64,000 nt of DNA from Myxococcota bacterium (GCA_018817795.1 JAHITJ010000117.1:47501-111500); one strand, 5' to 3'. Shown: positions 1 through 13,536, numbered from the stretch's first letter. A program made the numbers and translations. The notes: a model not told the origin generated them from the letters alone.

Positions 1-1
1 G

Positions 2-154
2 GTGTCCTGGCCCATCGCCCGGGGTGCCACCTGGCTCCCCAAACTGGCCACGGGGCTGCCCGTCCAGTTCCGGCTGAGGTTCGATCTGGGCGACGAGACC
101 GAATTCCTGATCGACAAGAAGGACACGATCAGGATCAACCCGTTTTCCCTGTGA
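2..154 (+). CDS. 3' end of an unidentified protein (partial)
   Basis: An open frame enters from the left edge and ends at a TGA at 152-154, giving about 50 residues with mixed composition (WPIARGATWLPKLATGLPVQ and onward). The stop lies just before the Shine-Dalgarno sequence of the next gene, as expected for the last gene of a short co-transcribed pair. The fragment is too short for a family assignment. I see no signal peptide or membrane helix in it. Confidence 0.5.
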   Translation: MSWPIARGATWLPKLATGLPVQFRLRFDLGDETEFLIDKKDTIRINPFSL

Positions 155-165
155 TGGAGGTACCC

Positions 166-528
166 ATGACCCGCGAAGATCAGATTCAGGTGTGCAAACT
201 GGTGGCACAGGCCATCTTCATCGATGGCCAGCTCACCGACAACGAAATGCAGATGTTCGACCGGCTGCTTTCGCACTTCGAGATCACGCCGGCAGAAAAG
301 AAGATCATCGTCGCGCGAAACCTCGACGATGATGTCAGCGCGATGGCCCAGGCGATCCAGGGGGAGGACGGAAAGATCGAGGCGCTGGTCCAGCTGGCCC
401 AGGCGATCTCGGCCGACGGCCACACCACCGGCTCGGAAAGGGACATCCTCCTTCGCTGCGCATCCGCGATGGGGATCACGTCTGAAAAACTGAAGGAAAT
501 CGTCGCCCCCCACATCATTCTGGACTGA
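166..528 (+). CDS. TerB-fold (tellurite-resistance TerB-like) small protein
   Basis: A 120-residue all-helical acidic protein. It contains two D-G motifs followed by a Glu, at about D20-G21/E27 and D84-G85/E91, which is the internal two-fold pattern of the TerB/DUF533 fold that usually binds a metal. The start is ATG 166, five bases after GGAGG (156-160); an in-frame GTG at 151 lies before that SD and is rejected. It has no signal peptide and so is likely cytoplasmic. The start lies 11 bases after the upstream stop, suggesting one transcript. The family is linked to stress and membrane-associated complexes, but its molecular role is unknown here. Confidence 0.65.
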   Translation: MTREDQIQVCKLVAQAIFIDGQLTDNEMQMFDRLLSHFEITPAEKKIIVARNLDDDVSAMAQAIQGEDGKIEALVQLAQAISADGHTTGSERDILLRCASAMGITSEKLKEIVAPHIILD

Positions 529-582
529 TTTTTTCAGTCGAAAATTTGATTGGGTGCGGTTTGCCTGCTACACCAGCAATCG

Positions 583-1395
583 ATGCTGCGTTCATTCCTT
601 CTATTCATTTTTCTTTTACTGATCACCCCATTGGCGCTCGCGGATCCCCTGCCCCGCCAATGCAAAGTCAACCGTGAAGGCCGTCTCCAGTGCTCCCTGC
701 AGGGCACCACGCGCGGACGAGCCCTTCAGAAGTTTGACGCCACGACCTTCCCCATGGATCAAATCCGGAAATCCAGATCGCCGCTCTCGGTGGGCCTTCC
801 CTTCGCGGGCCGTCTGCACCGTCCGGCGGCCATGCCGGTCTCGGGCAAGGGCTTCCTGCTGCTGGCCCGCACCCAGGAACGCAATCACGGCTGGGCGCTC
901 CCTGAGCTCGTCGAGCTGCTCACCTCCTCGGCCGCCCGCGTGGCCCGCCTGTACCCGAAGTCCATCCTCACCGTGGGAGATTTGAGCCCCCGCGGCGGAG
1001 GCTACGCGCCCGGACACCGCTCGCACCAGAGCGGGCGCGACGTGGACCTGGGTTTTTACATCGTGGACGGCCGCTCGCGCTACCAGATCGTGACCACGGA
1101 ATTCGTGCACTTCAACGAGTCCGCGCGCGGGTCTGGCAAGTACGCGCACCTGATGTTCGATCTCGAGCGCAACTGGGAGTTCGTCGAGGCGCTGGTGTCG
1201 CACAAGACCGTGCACGTCCAGAAAATCTTCATCAGTTCCCAGCTGCGTGATCTACTCCTGCAGTATGCCGATGCCGTGGCACGTCCTGCTGACGTTCTCC
1301 GCCGCGCGCGGGCTGCCTTGAGCGTGGACACAGCCCACGGCGACCACTTCCACGTGCGCATCGCCTGCCCGGACAACCAGCCCCACTGTCGCTGA
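583..1395 (+). CDS. Penicillin-insensitive murein endopeptidase, MepA-like (M74)
   Basis: A 270-residue exported peptidase that should cleave D-alanyl-meso-DAP cross-links in peptidoglycan. From ATG 583 the protein starts with a typical signal peptide (MLRSFLLFIFLLL to ALA, residues 1-20). The catalytic region has the LAS-type zinc pattern: GHRSHQSGRDVDLG at about residues 144-157 supplies H and D ligands, and GDHFHVRI near the C-terminus supplies the last His. A TTG at 550 would add 11 residues before the signal peptide and is less likely. The SD for 583 is weak. The length fits MepA (about 270). The protein probably acts in the periplasm during wall remodelling. Confidence 0.75.
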   Translation: MLRSFLLFIFLLLITPLALADPLPRQCKVNREGRLQCSLQGTTRGRALQKFDATTFPMDQIRKSRSPLSVGLPFAGRLHRPAAMPVSGKGFLLLARTQERNHGWALPELVELLTSSAARVARLYPKSILTVGDLSPRGGGYAPGHRSHQSGRDVDLGFYIVDGRSRYQIVTTEFVHFNESARGSGKYAHLMFDLERNWEFVEALVSHKTVHVQKIFISSQLRDLLLQYADAVARPADVLRRARAALSVDTAHGDHFHVRIACPDNQPHCR

Positions 1396-1459
1396 TTTTA
1401 TCCCGTGCCCCTTTGCAGAACCGAATTCAAGATTATATTGCCCGCCGGAGGTTCATGAC

Positions 1460-3934
<2,475 letters not shown>

Positions 3935-3991
3935 CCGGTATTTGAAGAGAAAACGAGGGGACGTCGGAGGGGCACCGGAGAAGCCGGGAGG

Positions 3992-5197
3992 CTAGGCCGC
4001 TGCGGCTTCCTTTTTGACGGGCTTCTTGACGAAGAAGGTGATCAGGATCGAGACGATCAGCAGGGCACCGGCCAGGTAGAAGGCGTACTTGAACGAGCCC
4101 GTCCGCTTCTGGATGATGCCGGCGCCCACGGCCATGATGGAGCCCACGCCCCAGGCGGTGAAGACCAGGCCGTAGTTCACGCCGAAGTTCTTCAGACCGA
4201 AGAAATCCTTGGTGATCGAGGGGAACAGGGCCAGGTTGGAGCCGTAGCAGGCACCGATCAGGATCGCCGCCGGAATCAGCAGGGACACGCTGTCCATCAT
4301 GGGCATCAGGAACATCAGGATCATCTGAAGCGCCGTGAAGATCTGCATGGTGCGGATGCGTCCGAGCTTGTCCGAGAAGGATCCGGCGATCAGGCGACCA
4401 CCTGCGTTGCCGATGGCCAGCAGGGCCACAAGGATGAAGCCGCCCTTGTAGCCTGCCTGGGCCTGCACCACGACGGCGAGCTTGCCGATGACCATGAGGC
4501 CTGCACCGGCGTTGAAGGCGTACATGAGCCACAGCAGATAGAAATGCGGGGTCGAGAGGACTTCCTTGACGGTGAAATCATTGGCGGTGTTGACCTTGGT
4601 GCCGGCCGCTGCCGCTACCACCGGAGGATTCACGAGCAACTGGGCGAGCCCGACGACGACGATGAGGAACGCGATGCCCAGGATCAACAGGGTCCGGGGA
4701 ACACCGTACGCGCCGATCATGGTCTTGGCCAGGGGGGAGATGTAGACCGACGCTAGGCCAAAGCCGGCCACCACGATGCCGGCGATCATGCCGGTCTTGG
4801 CCGGCGGGAACCATTTCACAGCGGGCGGGGTGGCCGCGGCGTAGCCGAAGCCGATGCCCGTGCCGGCGATGACGCCGAAGGCGATGATGTACATCAGCAC
4901 GGAACTGAAGAAACTGGCGAGGATCAGCCCGGCCCCGATGAGCACGCCGCCGATGGTGGCGACCAGCCGCGGGGAGAGCTTGTCCTGAAGGCGGCCGGCC
5001 GGGACCATCATGAACGCGAACACCAGGCAGGCGACGGTGTAGGGCCAGGCCTTGTCAGCCTCGTCCCAACCCCAGCTCGCCGGGATGCTCTTGGAGATGA
5101 CGCTCCAGGTGTACAGGACACCCAGCGCCAGGTTGATGCCGGTGCCCGCCAGGGTGACGATCCAGCCCTTCTTCGATCCGATCACAGATTCCGTCAT
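3992..5197 (-). CDS. MFS transporter, oxalate/formate antiporter (OFA)-like
   Basis: A 401-residue inner-membrane carrier with about 12 hydrophobic helices. The N-terminus ([20 protein letters not shown], then WSVISKSIP with SWGW nearby) and the loop [12 protein letters not shown] between TM2 and TM3 match the OFA branch of the major facilitator superfamily, which exchanges small carboxylates such as oxalate and formate. The exact substrate cannot be read from sequence. The start is the ATG at 5197, preceded by AAGGAG; an upstream in-frame start would add a poor Phe-rich leader. The C-terminus is a Lys/Ala-rich tail. It converges on lon with a 57-base gap. Alternative: a pyruvate or lactate carrier of the same family. 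Confidence 0.8.
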   Translation of the reverse strand: MTESVIGSKKGWIVTLAGTGINLALGVLYTWSVISKSIPASWGWDEADKAWPYTVACLVFAFMMVPAGRLQDKLSPRLVATIGGVLIGAGLILASFFSSVLMYIIAFGVIAGTGIGFGYAAATPPAVKWFPPAKTGMIAGIVVAGFGLASVYISPLAKTMIGAYGVPRTLLILGIAFLIVVVGLAQLLVNPPVVAAAAGTKVNTANDFTVKEVLSTPHFYLLWLMYAFNAGAGLMVIGKLAVVVQAQAGYKGGFILVALLAIGNAGGRLIAGSFSDKLGRIRTMQIFTALQMILMFLMPMMDSVSLLIPAAILIGACYGSNLALFPSITKDFFGLKNFGVNYGLVFTAWGVGSIMAVGAGIIQKRTGSFKYAFYLAGALLIVSILITFFVKKPVKKEAAAA

Positions 5198-5314
5198 GAG
5201 AAACTCCTTACTTGTGAAAAAAATGAAAAACACTTGTTCAGGCGGGTCGATTTGTATCGAAAAAAAGCCGTCCTGTCAATGGAATTTGGGTGTTTTTGAG
5301 GCAGTCTGGAGAGG

Positions 5315-6103
5315 TTACTCGGGAATCACGCACTGGCAGGGATCTTCAGTGATGGCGGGGTCGCAGCCCAGGGAAATCGCCCCCTCGCCCTGGTCGGTGA
5401 CGCACTTGTCGGCGCAGTTGAAGTAGTCGTAGTAGTAGGAATCATTGCAGATCGCCACCTGACCACCATCCATGCACAGGATGTCGGAGGGCACGCACTC
5501 GGCGATGTCGCCGTCGATCATGTCATATTCGCAGTTGCACAGGTTCTCGGTGTTGTCGGCGGTGCAGCCCAGGTAGGACGAGTAATCCGGACCGAGGGTG
5601 GTCTTGCAGTACTGGTCGCAGGTGAGGGTGGCCGGGGTGCCGGTGAAATCCCCGTAGCCCTGGGTCATGTCGCAGTACGTGATGTACTCGTCGTCCTGGC
5701 AGTAGATTTCGTCGGGATAGCACTGGGCGATCATGCCGTCGATCTGATCATAGTCGCACTGGCAGCGGTTGTCGGCGTTCTCGGCGCTGCAGCCGTGGCT
5801 GGTCCAGTCGACCCCGTAGTTGGCCACGCAGTAGTCGTTGCAGTCGACGACCTGCCGGACGTGATTCTCGTCACAGAAGACGAGGGTATCGACGTCGCGG
5901 CACATGGCGTCGCCGGTCGTGCAGACATCGGGGTTCTCCTCGAGGGGCACGGTGCAGCCGGCGCCCAGGAGCAGCCCGAGGCCCGAGGCCACGGCGGCTC
6001 CGACAGCCAGCCTGCCGGGCGTGGAAACCAGGCTTGATTTGACTGGATATTTTGGGGTTTGAACGGAAGAAACTGGACGTAGGCTAAAATATTTGGATTT
6101 CAT
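5315..6103 (-). CDS. Cysteine-rich lipoprotein with three repeat modules
   Basis: A 262-residue exported protein. A long positively charged N-region is followed by a hydrophobic segment ending in LLLGAGC, a good lipobox, so it is probably a lipoprotein. The mature part has about three related modules of roughly 60 residues with conserved Cys and acidic residues (CQCDYDQIDGMIAQC, CNCEYDMIDGDIAEC, CQCVIPE), probably disulfide-bonded. The start ATG 6103 follows AAGGAG by seven bases. I do not recognise the family; such Cys-rich surface lipoproteins are common in Myxococcota. It is monocistronic, with its own promoter just upstream and downstream of pepP. Confidence 0.7.
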   Translation of the reverse strand: MKSKYFSLRPVSSVQTPKYPVKSSLVSTPGRLAVGAAVASGLGLLLGAGCTVPLEENPDVCTTGDAMCRDVDTLVFCDENHVRQVVDCNDYCVANYGVDWTSHGCSAENADNRCQCDYDQIDGMIAQCYPDEIYCQDDEYITYCDMTQGYGDFTGTPATLTCDQYCKTTLGPDYSSYLGCTADNTENLCNCEYDMIDGDIAECVPSDILCMDGGQVAICNDSYYYDYFNCADKCVTDQGEGAISLGCDPAITEDPCQCVIPE

Positions 6104-6132
6104 GGGAAGACTCCTTGTGGAAGACCGCAGGT

Positions 6133-6160
6133 ATTGTAGCACGCCGAAATGCAGGCGCAA
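6133..6160 (-). promoter_or_regulatory. Sigma70-type promoter of the Cys-rich lipoprotein
   Basis: On the minus strand TTGCGC (6155-6160) and TACAAT (6133-6138) are separated by 16 bases, 30 bases before the ATG at 6103. The -10 is near consensus and the -35 is moderate. It lies in the 66-base gap after the aminopeptidase gene, consistent with separate initiation. Confidence 0.5.
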
Positions 6161-6169
6161 CGGTCATTT

Positions 6170-7546
<1,377 letters not shown>

Positions 7547-7605
7547 GGCAATGACCTCCGGAAAAGAATGGACCGGCCCACCCTACCCCGATTGTCCTGC
7601 CGAGT

Positions 7606-8121
7606 TCAACCCGGAAAATGGAAGCAATCCAACTGGTGGAAATCCGGCTTATCCCCGGGCAGGGGAACGTAGGAACCGTGGAAACGCTGCGGGCCGAGGA
7701 TGGTGGTGACGTTGAACGCGCACAGTCCGGCAGGAAGCACCGCACAGGGAATGCGCACGCACACCTCCCAGCGATCTTCCCCGCACCGCCACGTATGCCC
7801 AAGCGGCTCGAACTCGGAGACGATGTTCCGGCAGCCGTGAAGCATCAGCAGCCAGTAGTGACCATGGGGCCCCAGCTCCAGCTCGAGGTAGCGCTCCCCT
7901 GCCCCAAGCAGGAAGACCTCGATCACGTCATGCCGCCAAAGTTCCTCGAAGCGGCCGGCGGGGCCCGGCGGAGGAGGCTGTCCTGTGACCGGACCGGAAA
8001 CAGTGACGCTGCATTGGTCAGCGGACTGATCGATCCGGCACCCGATCCGGGTTTGGTCCGGAGCGCCCGGCTCATGAAAATGCGGGGAAAACTCGAGTTG
8101 GACGGATGCAGGGAACGGCAT
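7606..8121 (-). CDS. CBM9-like / carbohydrate-binding domain protein (hypothetical)
   Basis: A 171-residue protein of predicted beta-sandwich type, without an evident signal peptide or TM helix. The pattern RFEELWRHDVIEVFLLG, then YLELELGPHGHYWLL, then WEVCVRIP and ending in GSYVPLPG...DFHQLDCF resembles stand-alone CBM9-related domain proteins (the 'carbohydrate-binding family 9-like' group). Function beyond possible glycan binding is unknown. The start is the ATG at 8121; the frame stays open to 8253, but those extra residues would run into the divergent promoter region. There is no clear SD for 8121, so the start is uncertain. It is divergent from the frameshifted gene at 8186. Confidence 0.55.
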   Translation of the reverse strand: MPFPASVQLEFSPHFHEPGAPDQTRIGCRIDQSADQCSVTVSGPVTGQPPPPGPAGRFEELWRHDVIEVFLLGAGERYLELELGPHGHYWLLMLHGCRNIVSEFEPLGHTWRCGEDRWEVCVRIPCAVLPAGLCAFNVTTILGPQRFHGSYVPLPGDKPDFHQLDCFHFPG

Positions 8122-8185
8122 TTTCACACACTGTACAACTTCGGGGAAAAAATGATAGATTGCGTGCGTCACCCAAGGAAAGGAA

Positions 8186-8672
8186 ATGAAGATGTCCGCG
8201 ATCTCCCGGCCCCAAATCGAAGCTCTGACGAAGAACCTGTCGAAGAACTTCAACGACCTGGACCTGAGCAGATGCGATCATCAAGGATGCGGTGTTCGAA
8301 TACTGCCGTTTCAAGGGTGCATCATGGACCGGCGCCCGCGTGAAGAGGTGCCGGTTTGAATCCTGCGACGACATCGTCGGCCTGCCGCTCCACAAGATCC
8401 ACGCCTCGCTCTCCGAGATCTCCGACGACGAGCAGAAGAAGGCCGTCTGCCGGGAGCACTTCGCCCCTCTGGATCCGATCCTCCACGGCAGCGTCCGGGA
8501 ACGCGACGAGGATTCCACCCTCGAGCCATTCTGCCTGTACCGCGATCCCAAGCGGAAGCTCAAGCAACAGCAGAGGGACCAGTGGGATGATGCGGATGAT
8601 TCAGAGTTAGTGCACTTCCTGTCGGATGGTGTGTATATCGAGGAGACCCGTGCGGAAAATCGTTCTAGTTAA
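8186..8672 (+). pseudogene. Pentapeptide-like protein gene with a one-base frameshift
   Basis: ATG 8186 follows a strong AAGGAAAGGAA and opens MKMSAISRPQIEALTKNLSK and then NFNDLDLS. The frame then runs into unlike sequence, while the +1 frame carries on as DAIIKDAVFEYCRFKGAS with CRFESCD nearby, a pentapeptide-like pattern, through to a stop at 8670-8672. Removing one base near A8270 restores one continuous protein of about 161 residues. Either this is a real disruption, a sequencing or assembly error, or a programmed +1 shift; a GTG at 8292 with AAGGA upstream could also start the C-terminal part alone. The C-terminal half is charged and has no recognised enzyme motif. The gene is divergent from the CBM9-like gene, 64 bases away. 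Confidence 0.55.
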
Positions 8673-8741
8673 TATTCGACCGAAAAACAACGAAATAGAC
8701 AGGGTTTCGTAGCCCGCGGGGCGACCGGGGGTTTTTCCTTG

Positions 8742-8770
8742 CAGGCTCCTGGGAGCCTGTCTTCTTCTCA
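8742..8770 (+). terminator. Rho-independent terminator after the pentapeptide-like gene
   Basis: CAGGCTC (8742-8748) pairs perfectly with GAGCCTG (8753-8759) around a four-base loop and is followed by TCTTCTTCTC on the plus strand. It lies 70 bases after the stop at 8672 and between convergent genes. The T tract is interrupted by C, so strength is uncertain. Confidence 0.5.
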
Positions 8771-8802
8771 TCTGAGTTGGCAGGTGGAATGGAATGCGAA
8801 AA

Positions 8803-11124
8803 TTACGGAGTTACCGGAGCGGGAGCCGGGGCCGGGGCCGGACGCGGAATCGGGCCGGGGCCGGACGCGGGACCCATCGGCCGGGGCTGACGGGGCATCA
8901 TGCGGGGACCCATGGGACGCGGACCGGGAACCGGAGCCGGAGCCGGAGCCACCTGCGGAGCCGGGGCGGGGGCGGCCACGACCAGAGCGTTGGTCTTGGG
9001 ATCGGCCTTCGACTCGGCGCCGACGATGAGGGGAGCGATGACCAGCGCCACGACGCTCATGAGCTTGATCAGGATGTTCAGCGAGGGGCCGGACGTGTCT
9101 TTGAACGGATCGCCGACGGTGTCGCCGGTGACGGCGGCCTTGTGGGCGTCGGACTTCTTGCCACCGAAATTGCCGTCTTCAATGTATTTCTTGGCATTGT
9201 CCCAGGAGCCGCCTGCGTTGGCCTGGAAGATGGCCAGCAGGACGCCCGAGACGGTGACGCCGGCGAGCATGCCGCCCAGCGCGAACTTGTTCCAGAAACC
9301 GACGATGACGGGAACGGACACGGCCAGCAGGCCCGGGACGATCATCTTGCGGATCGCGGCCTTGGTGGAGATCTCCACGCACTTGGCGTAGTCGGCCTTG
9401 GCGGTGCCTTCGAGCAGACCGGGGATCTCCTTGAACTGGCGGCGGACCTCGATGATCATTTCGTTGGCGGCTTCACCGACGGCGGTCATGCACATCGCGG
9501 AGAACAGGAACGGCAGCATGGCGCCGAAGAACAGGCCGGCCATGACCACGGGGTTGGAGACATCGATGGTCGGTACCTTGGCCTGAATCTGGAACGCAGA
9601 GAACAGGGCCAGGGCGGTCAGGGCGGCGGAGCCGATGGCGAAGCCCTTGCCGATCGCGGCGGTGGTGTTGCCCACGGCGTCAAGTTTGTCGGTGCGCTCG
9701 CGCACCTCGGGGGGAAGTTCGGCCATCTCGGCCAGACCACCGGCGTTGTCGGCGATGGGACCGTAGGCGTCAACGGCCAGCTGGATGCCCGTGGTGGACA
9801 GCATGCCCAGGGCGGCCACGGCGATGCCGTAGAGGCCGGCGAGCTTGAAGGAGACCATGATCGCGATGCAGATCCAGATGATCGGAAGTGCGGTGGAGAC
9901 CATGCCGTTGGCCAGGCCGGCGATGATGTTGGTGGCAGCGCCGGTCTGGGAGGCCATGGCGATCTTGTGGACCGGGGCGCGATCCTTGGAGCAGTAGTAT
10001 TCGGTGGTCACGCCGACGGCGATGCCCGCGAGCAGACCGATGACCGTGGCGCCGAAGAGCTTCAGCCAGGTGGCCTTCACGATGCCGTAGCCGAGCACGT
10101 GCATCTTCACTTCAACCGGGACCATCCAGTAGCAGATGCCGGCGGTGGCGAACAGCATGAGGATCGCAGCGCCGAAGGTGCCGATATTGAGCGCAGTCTG
10201 GGGGCTGCCGCCTTCCTTGGTGGACACCATGAACGTGCCCAGGATCGAGGCGATGACACCGACACCGGCGAGCATCAGGGGAAGCAGGACCAGGCGCAGC
10301 TCGGGGGAACCCTCGTAGTTGCCGACCCAGCCCGCGCCGAACGACAGGACCATGGTGCCGACGATGGCGCCGACATACGATTCGAACAGGTCCGCGCCCA
10401 TGCCGGCCACGTCGCCGACGTTGTCACCGACGTTGTCGGCGATGGTGGCGGGGTTGCGCGGGTCGTCCTCGGGAATGCCGGCTTCGATCTTGCCGACCAG
10501 GTCAGCGCCGACGTCGGCGGCCTTGGTGTAGATGCCGCCGCCCACGCGGGCGAACAGCGCGATCGAGGAGGCGCCCAGGCTGTAGCCGGAGACGACGGTG
10601 ATCGAGTTGCGGAGGCCGACTTCACCGGTGCCGACGATGCCGAGCATGTAATAGATGATGAGCAGGGTGCCCAGGCCCAGCAGGGCCAGACCGACGACGC
10701 TCATGCCCATGACGGTGCCGCCGGAGAACGCGACGCGCAGCGCCTTGTTCAGGCTGGTGCGGGCGGCCGCTGTGGTGCGGACGTTGGCCAGGGTGGCCAC
10801 CTTCATGCCGAAGTACCCGGAGAGGACCGAGCACAGCGCACCGATGATGAACGAGAACGCCATCAGGGGATGCTTGAAGTTTTCAGGGGTGCTCTTGCCG
10901 AGCATGTTGGAGATGATCAGGAGCGCGGCCACGCCGAGCACGAACCAGATCAGGACGCGGTATTCTGCGTTGAGGAACGCCATGGCGCCTTCGCGCACAT
11001 AACCGGAAATCTCTCTCATCCGATCGGTACCGGTATCCTGCTTCTTGATCCACTGCGTCTTCCAGAACGCGAACAACAGGGCTGCCAGGCCGAACGCCGG
11101 CACGACATAGAAAAGATTGTTCAT
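8803..11124 (-). CDS. hppA: Membrane-bound ion-translocating pyrophosphatase (K+-type)
   Basis: A 773-residue inner-membrane enzyme with about 16 helices that couples PPi hydrolysis to H+ or Na+ pumping. The pyrophosphate-binding motif [12 protein letters not shown] followed by ADLFES is at about residues 230-247. In [16 protein letters not shown] (about 482-497) an Ala sits where potassium-independent enzymes have Lys, so it should be K+-dependent. Whether it pumps H+ or Na+ is not settled. After the last helix there is a Pro/Ala/Met-rich tail of about 65-70 residues that the family normally lacks. ATG 11124 follows AAGGAGGT. It is downstream of prs-rplY-pth, whose products or substrates include PPi-linked metabolism, with a 116-base gap. 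Confidence 0.93.
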   Translation of the reverse strand: MNNLFYVVPAFGLAALLFAFWKTQWIKKQDTGTDRMREISGYVREGAMAFLNAEYRVLIWFVLGVAALLIISNMLGKSTPENFKHPLMAFSFIIGALCSVLSGYFGMKVATLANVRTTAAARTSLNKALRVAFSGGTVMGMSVVGLALLGLGTLLIIYYMLGIVGTGEVGLRNSITVVSGYSLGASSIALFARVGGGIYTKAADVGADLVGKIEAGIPEDDPRNPATIADNVGDNVGDVAGMGADLFESYVGAIVGTMVLSFGAGWVGNYEGSPELRLVLLPLMLAGVGVIASILGTFMVSTKEGGSPQTALNIGTFGAAILMLFATAGICYWMVPVEVKMHVLGYGIVKATWLKLFGATVIGLLAGIAVGVTTEYYCSKDRAPVHKIAMASQTGAATNIIAGLANGMVSTALPIIWICIAIMVSFKLAGLYGIAVAALGMLSTTGIQLAVDAYGPIADNAGGLAEMAELPPEVRERTDKLDAVGNTTAAIGKGFAIGSAALTALALFSAFQIQAKVPTIDVSNPVVMAGLFFGAMLPFLFSAMCMTAVGEAANEMIIEVRRQFKEIPGLLEGTAKADYAKCVEISTKAAIRKMIVPGLLAVSVPVIVGFWNKFALGGMLAGVTVSGVLLAIFQANAGGSWDNAKKYIEDGNFGGKKSDAHKAAVTGDTVGDPFKDTSGPSLNILIKLMSVVALVIAPLIVGAESKADPKTNALVVAAPAPAPQVAPAPAPVPGPRPMGPRMMPRQPRPMGPASGPGPIPRPAPAPAPAPVTP

Positions 11125-11240
11125 TCTGTTACCTCCTTGGTTGGTTGTGGTTGGGTTTCAGCCGAGAACTGCTGGAAAATTCGGGAACGCCGTCCCTTTC
11201 CGGATACCGGGTCCGGCAGCGGTAGGGACATGATACAAAA

Positions 11241-11813
11241 TCAGGATTGCCCATTGAAGGCATTCATGGCATAAGTCACGTCCTTCTTCAAGATCGTTTC
11301 CACGATATTCACGCAATTTTCGAGCATGTCGGGAATCACGGGACGCTCGTCAGCTGTGAAAGCCGAAAGAACATATTCCACCATGTCGCCGGGAGGGCGC
11401 CCCACCCCCAGACGGACTCGGGCATATTCGGGACCGCCCACCGTACCGGAGATGGATTTCAGGCCGTTGTGGCCGCCGTTTCCGCCGCCGAGCTTCACGC
11501 GCAGCCGCCCGAAGGCCAGGTCCACGTCGTCGTGCAGCACGATCAGCCGGTCGCGATCCACCCCGAGATGCCGCATGGCCGCTGCGATCGATCGCCCGGA
11601 GATGTTCATGTACGTGTGAGGAAACAGAAGGGCCACGTCGCAGCCATCCACGACGGTCTGCACATACTCGCCCTCGAAGCGTTTGCGGAAGGGGGGGGCA
11701 CACCATTTCTGGGCGCAAAGAAAAAGGGCACGCGCACCGAGGTTGTGGCGGGTGCGGGCATATTCCGGTCCTGGATTTCCCAGTCCGGCGATGAGAAAGC
11801 CTTGAAAGGTCAC
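11241..11813 (-). CDS. pth: Peptidyl-tRNA hydrolase
   Basis: A 190-residue cytoplasmic esterase that recycles peptidyl-tRNA dropped from ribosomes. Diagnostic motifs are all present: GLGNPGPEYARTRHNLG with catalytic His23, PHTYMNISG, then HDDVDLAFGRLR and GGGNGGHNGLKSI. The length is normal. It follows rplY by 27 bases in the common prs-ctc-pth order, so it is probably co-transcribed and available at high growth rate. Confidence 0.95.
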   Translation of the reverse strand: MTFQGFLIAGLGNPGPEYARTRHNLGARALFLCAQKWCAPPFRKRFEGEYVQTVVDGCDVALLFPHTYMNISGRSIAAAMRHLGVDRDRLIVLHDDVDLAFGRLRVKLGGGNGGHNGLKSISGTVGGPEYARVRLGVGRPPGDMVEYVLSAFTADERPVIPDMLENCVNIVETILKKDVTYAMNAFNGQS

Positions 11814-11840
11814 CTGTCGGTCAACCTGTGGCTCAACGGA

Positions 11841-12506
11841 TTATTTCTTGCCGGGAGCAGGCTTCGCAGGAGCGGCCTTCGCGGGGGCTGCGGCCTTCGC
11901 GGGAGCGGCGGCAGGAGTGGCGGCGACAGCGCCTTCCTCAGGACGATCGTCCTTGCCGCCGGACACGATGACGAGCGCCTGGCGGGGGGAAAGCCGGATG
12001 TTGATGCCTTCGGGCAGCTTCAGGTTTTCGACGCGCAGAACCGAACCCAGGCCCATCGAGGTCACATCCTGCTCGATGAAGGCGGGCACTTCGGAGGCGG
12101 CGCATCGGACCGGAAGATGGCTCATGGTCAGGCGGATGGAGCCGCCCAGCTTCACGCCCTCGGAGCGACCGGTGATGCGGAAGTTGACCGTGGCCGGAAC
12201 CAGATCGTTGGGCGCGGTGCGCAGGAAGTCCACGTGCTTGATCGCGCCGGTCATCGTGTCGAACTGGACGTCACGGATGAACACGGGCACTTCTTCCTTG
12301 CCTTCGATGTCCAGCAGGAAGTACGTGTTGCGCTTCTTCTCGGGATCCATGGTCTTGATCAGATCCCGGGGATTCAGTTTAAGGGAGACCGACGGCAGCT
12401 TCTTGCCGTACAGCACCGCCGGGATCATGGCGCTGGCGCGCAGACGGTGGTTTTCGTTCTTCCCAGTGGCAGTTCTCATTTCGACGGACAGTTTTACGGG
12501 TTCCAT
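11841..12506 (-). CDS. rplY: Ribosomal protein bL25 (TL5/Ctc form)
   Basis: A 221-residue 5S rRNA-binding protein of the long Ctc/TL5 type. The N-terminal bL25 domain (MEPVKLSVEMRTATGKNENH onward) is followed by the TL5 beta domain with HLPVRCAASEVPAFIEQDVT. The last 35 or so residues are a low-complexity Ala/Pro/Lys tail, as in many high-GC bacteria. ATG 12506 is preceded by GAGGT. Its position between prs and pth is the classical arrangement and supports the assignment. Confidence 0.93.
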   Translation of the reverse strand: MEPVKLSVEMRTATGKNENHRLRASAMIPAVLYGKKLPSVSLKLNPRDLIKTMDPEKKRNTYFLLDIEGKEEVPVFIRDVQFDTMTGAIKHVDFLRTAPNDLVPATVNFRITGRSEGVKLGGSIRLTMSHLPVRCAASEVPAFIEQDVTSMGLGSVLRVENLKLPEGINIRLSPRQALVIVSGGKDDRPEEGAVAATPAAAPAKAAAPAKAAPAKPAPGKK

Positions 12507-12591
12507 TACTCATACCTCATTTCAAAAGCAACCCCGCTCCTCGGTCGCGTTGCCGGTGCGCGGGACGAACACATATAGCTGAAAATTCTTC

Positions 12592-13536
12592 TCAAGTAAA
12601 GAGTGAACTGATGGAATCTCCATGATGAATGCGTTTGATGGCCTCGCCAAGGAGCCGACCCACCGATAACTGGTGGATTCGTCCGCTCTCGGCGGCCTCC
12701 TGGGACAGGGCGATGGTGTTGGTCACCCACACCTTTTTCAGCGGGGACTTGATGATGTTCTCGACGGCTTTTCCGGAAAAGACGCCATGGGAGGCCGCCG
12801 CATAGACCTCGATGGCGCCCTGGTCGATGACGGCCTGGGCCGCCTTGCTCAGCGTGCCGGCGGTGTCGATCATGTCATCGACGATCACGGCTTTCTTGCC
12901 GGCGACGTCGCCAACGATGTTCATCACCTCGCACTGGTTCGCCTGGGGACGCCGCTTGTCGATGATGGCCAGCGGACAACCCAGACGCATGGAGTAGCCG
13001 CGGGCGCGCTCGGTGCCTCCGGCGTCCGGGCTCACGATCACCAATTCCTCGTTGCGGAACTCATTGCGGATCGCATCGAGCAGCACGGGAAGGCCGGTCA
13101 AATGATCGACCGGAATGTCGAAGAATCCCTGGATCTGGCCGGCGTGGAGATCCATCATCATGACACGGGACGCGCCGGCGGTGGTGATCAGGTTCGCCAC
13201 CAGCTTGGCGGAGATCGGCGTGCGGGGCCGCACCTTGCGGTCCTGCCGGGCATATCCGTAATACGGCAGGATTCCGATGATGGAGCCGGCCGAGGCCCTC
13301 CGAAGCGCGTCAATGATGATGAGCAGATCCATCAGATGCTCGTTCACAGGCATGGATGTCGGCTGGATGACGAAGCAGTTCACGCCGCGGACGTTTTCGT
13401 TGATGGTGACGAAGGTCTCCCCGTCGGAGAACTTGCTGACGGTGATCGAGCCCGGGACGATCTCAAGGTAGCGGCAGATTTCCGCCGTCAGCGCAGTGTT
13501 GGAGGTTCCGGAAAAGACAGCCAAGGATTTGAGCAT
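12592..13536 (-). CDS. prs: Ribose-phosphate pyrophosphokinase (PRPP synthetase)
   Basis: A 314-residue class I enzyme making PRPP from ribose 5-phosphate and ATP for nucleotide, His, Trp and NAD synthesis. Visible signatures are FSDGETFVTINENVRG, the ATP-site PYYGYARQDRK, VMMMDLHAGQIQGFF, and the PRPP-binding loop VIVDDMIDTAGT at about 214-225. The length equals that of the family. ATG 13536 has GAGGTG eight bases upstream. It heads a prs-rplY-pth unit and lies 67 bases downstream of tRNA-Gln; no separate promoter is evident, so it may be read from the tRNA promoter. Confidence 0.96.
   Translation of the reverse strand: MLKSLAVFSGTSNTALTAEICRYLEIVPGSITVSKFSDGETFVTINENVRGVNCFVIQPTSMPVNEHLMDLLIIIDALRRASAGSIIGILPYYGYARQDRKVRPRTPISAKLVANLITTAGASRVMMMDLHAGQIQGFFDIPVDHLTGLPVLLDAIRNEFRNEELVIVSPDAGGTERARGYSMRLGCPLAIIDKRRPQANQCEVMNIVGDVAGKKAVIVDDMIDTAGTLSKAAQAVIDQGAIEVYAAASHGVFSGKAVENIIKSPLKKVWVTNTIALSQEAAESGRIHQLSVGRLLGEAIKRIHHGDSISSLFT

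Noticed and set aside
8794-11274. Long open frames opposite hppA (826 codons, plus strand)
   Set aside because: They are antisense to a certain gene, lack an SD and have Gly/His/Asp-rich composition typical of mirror frames in GC-rich DNA.
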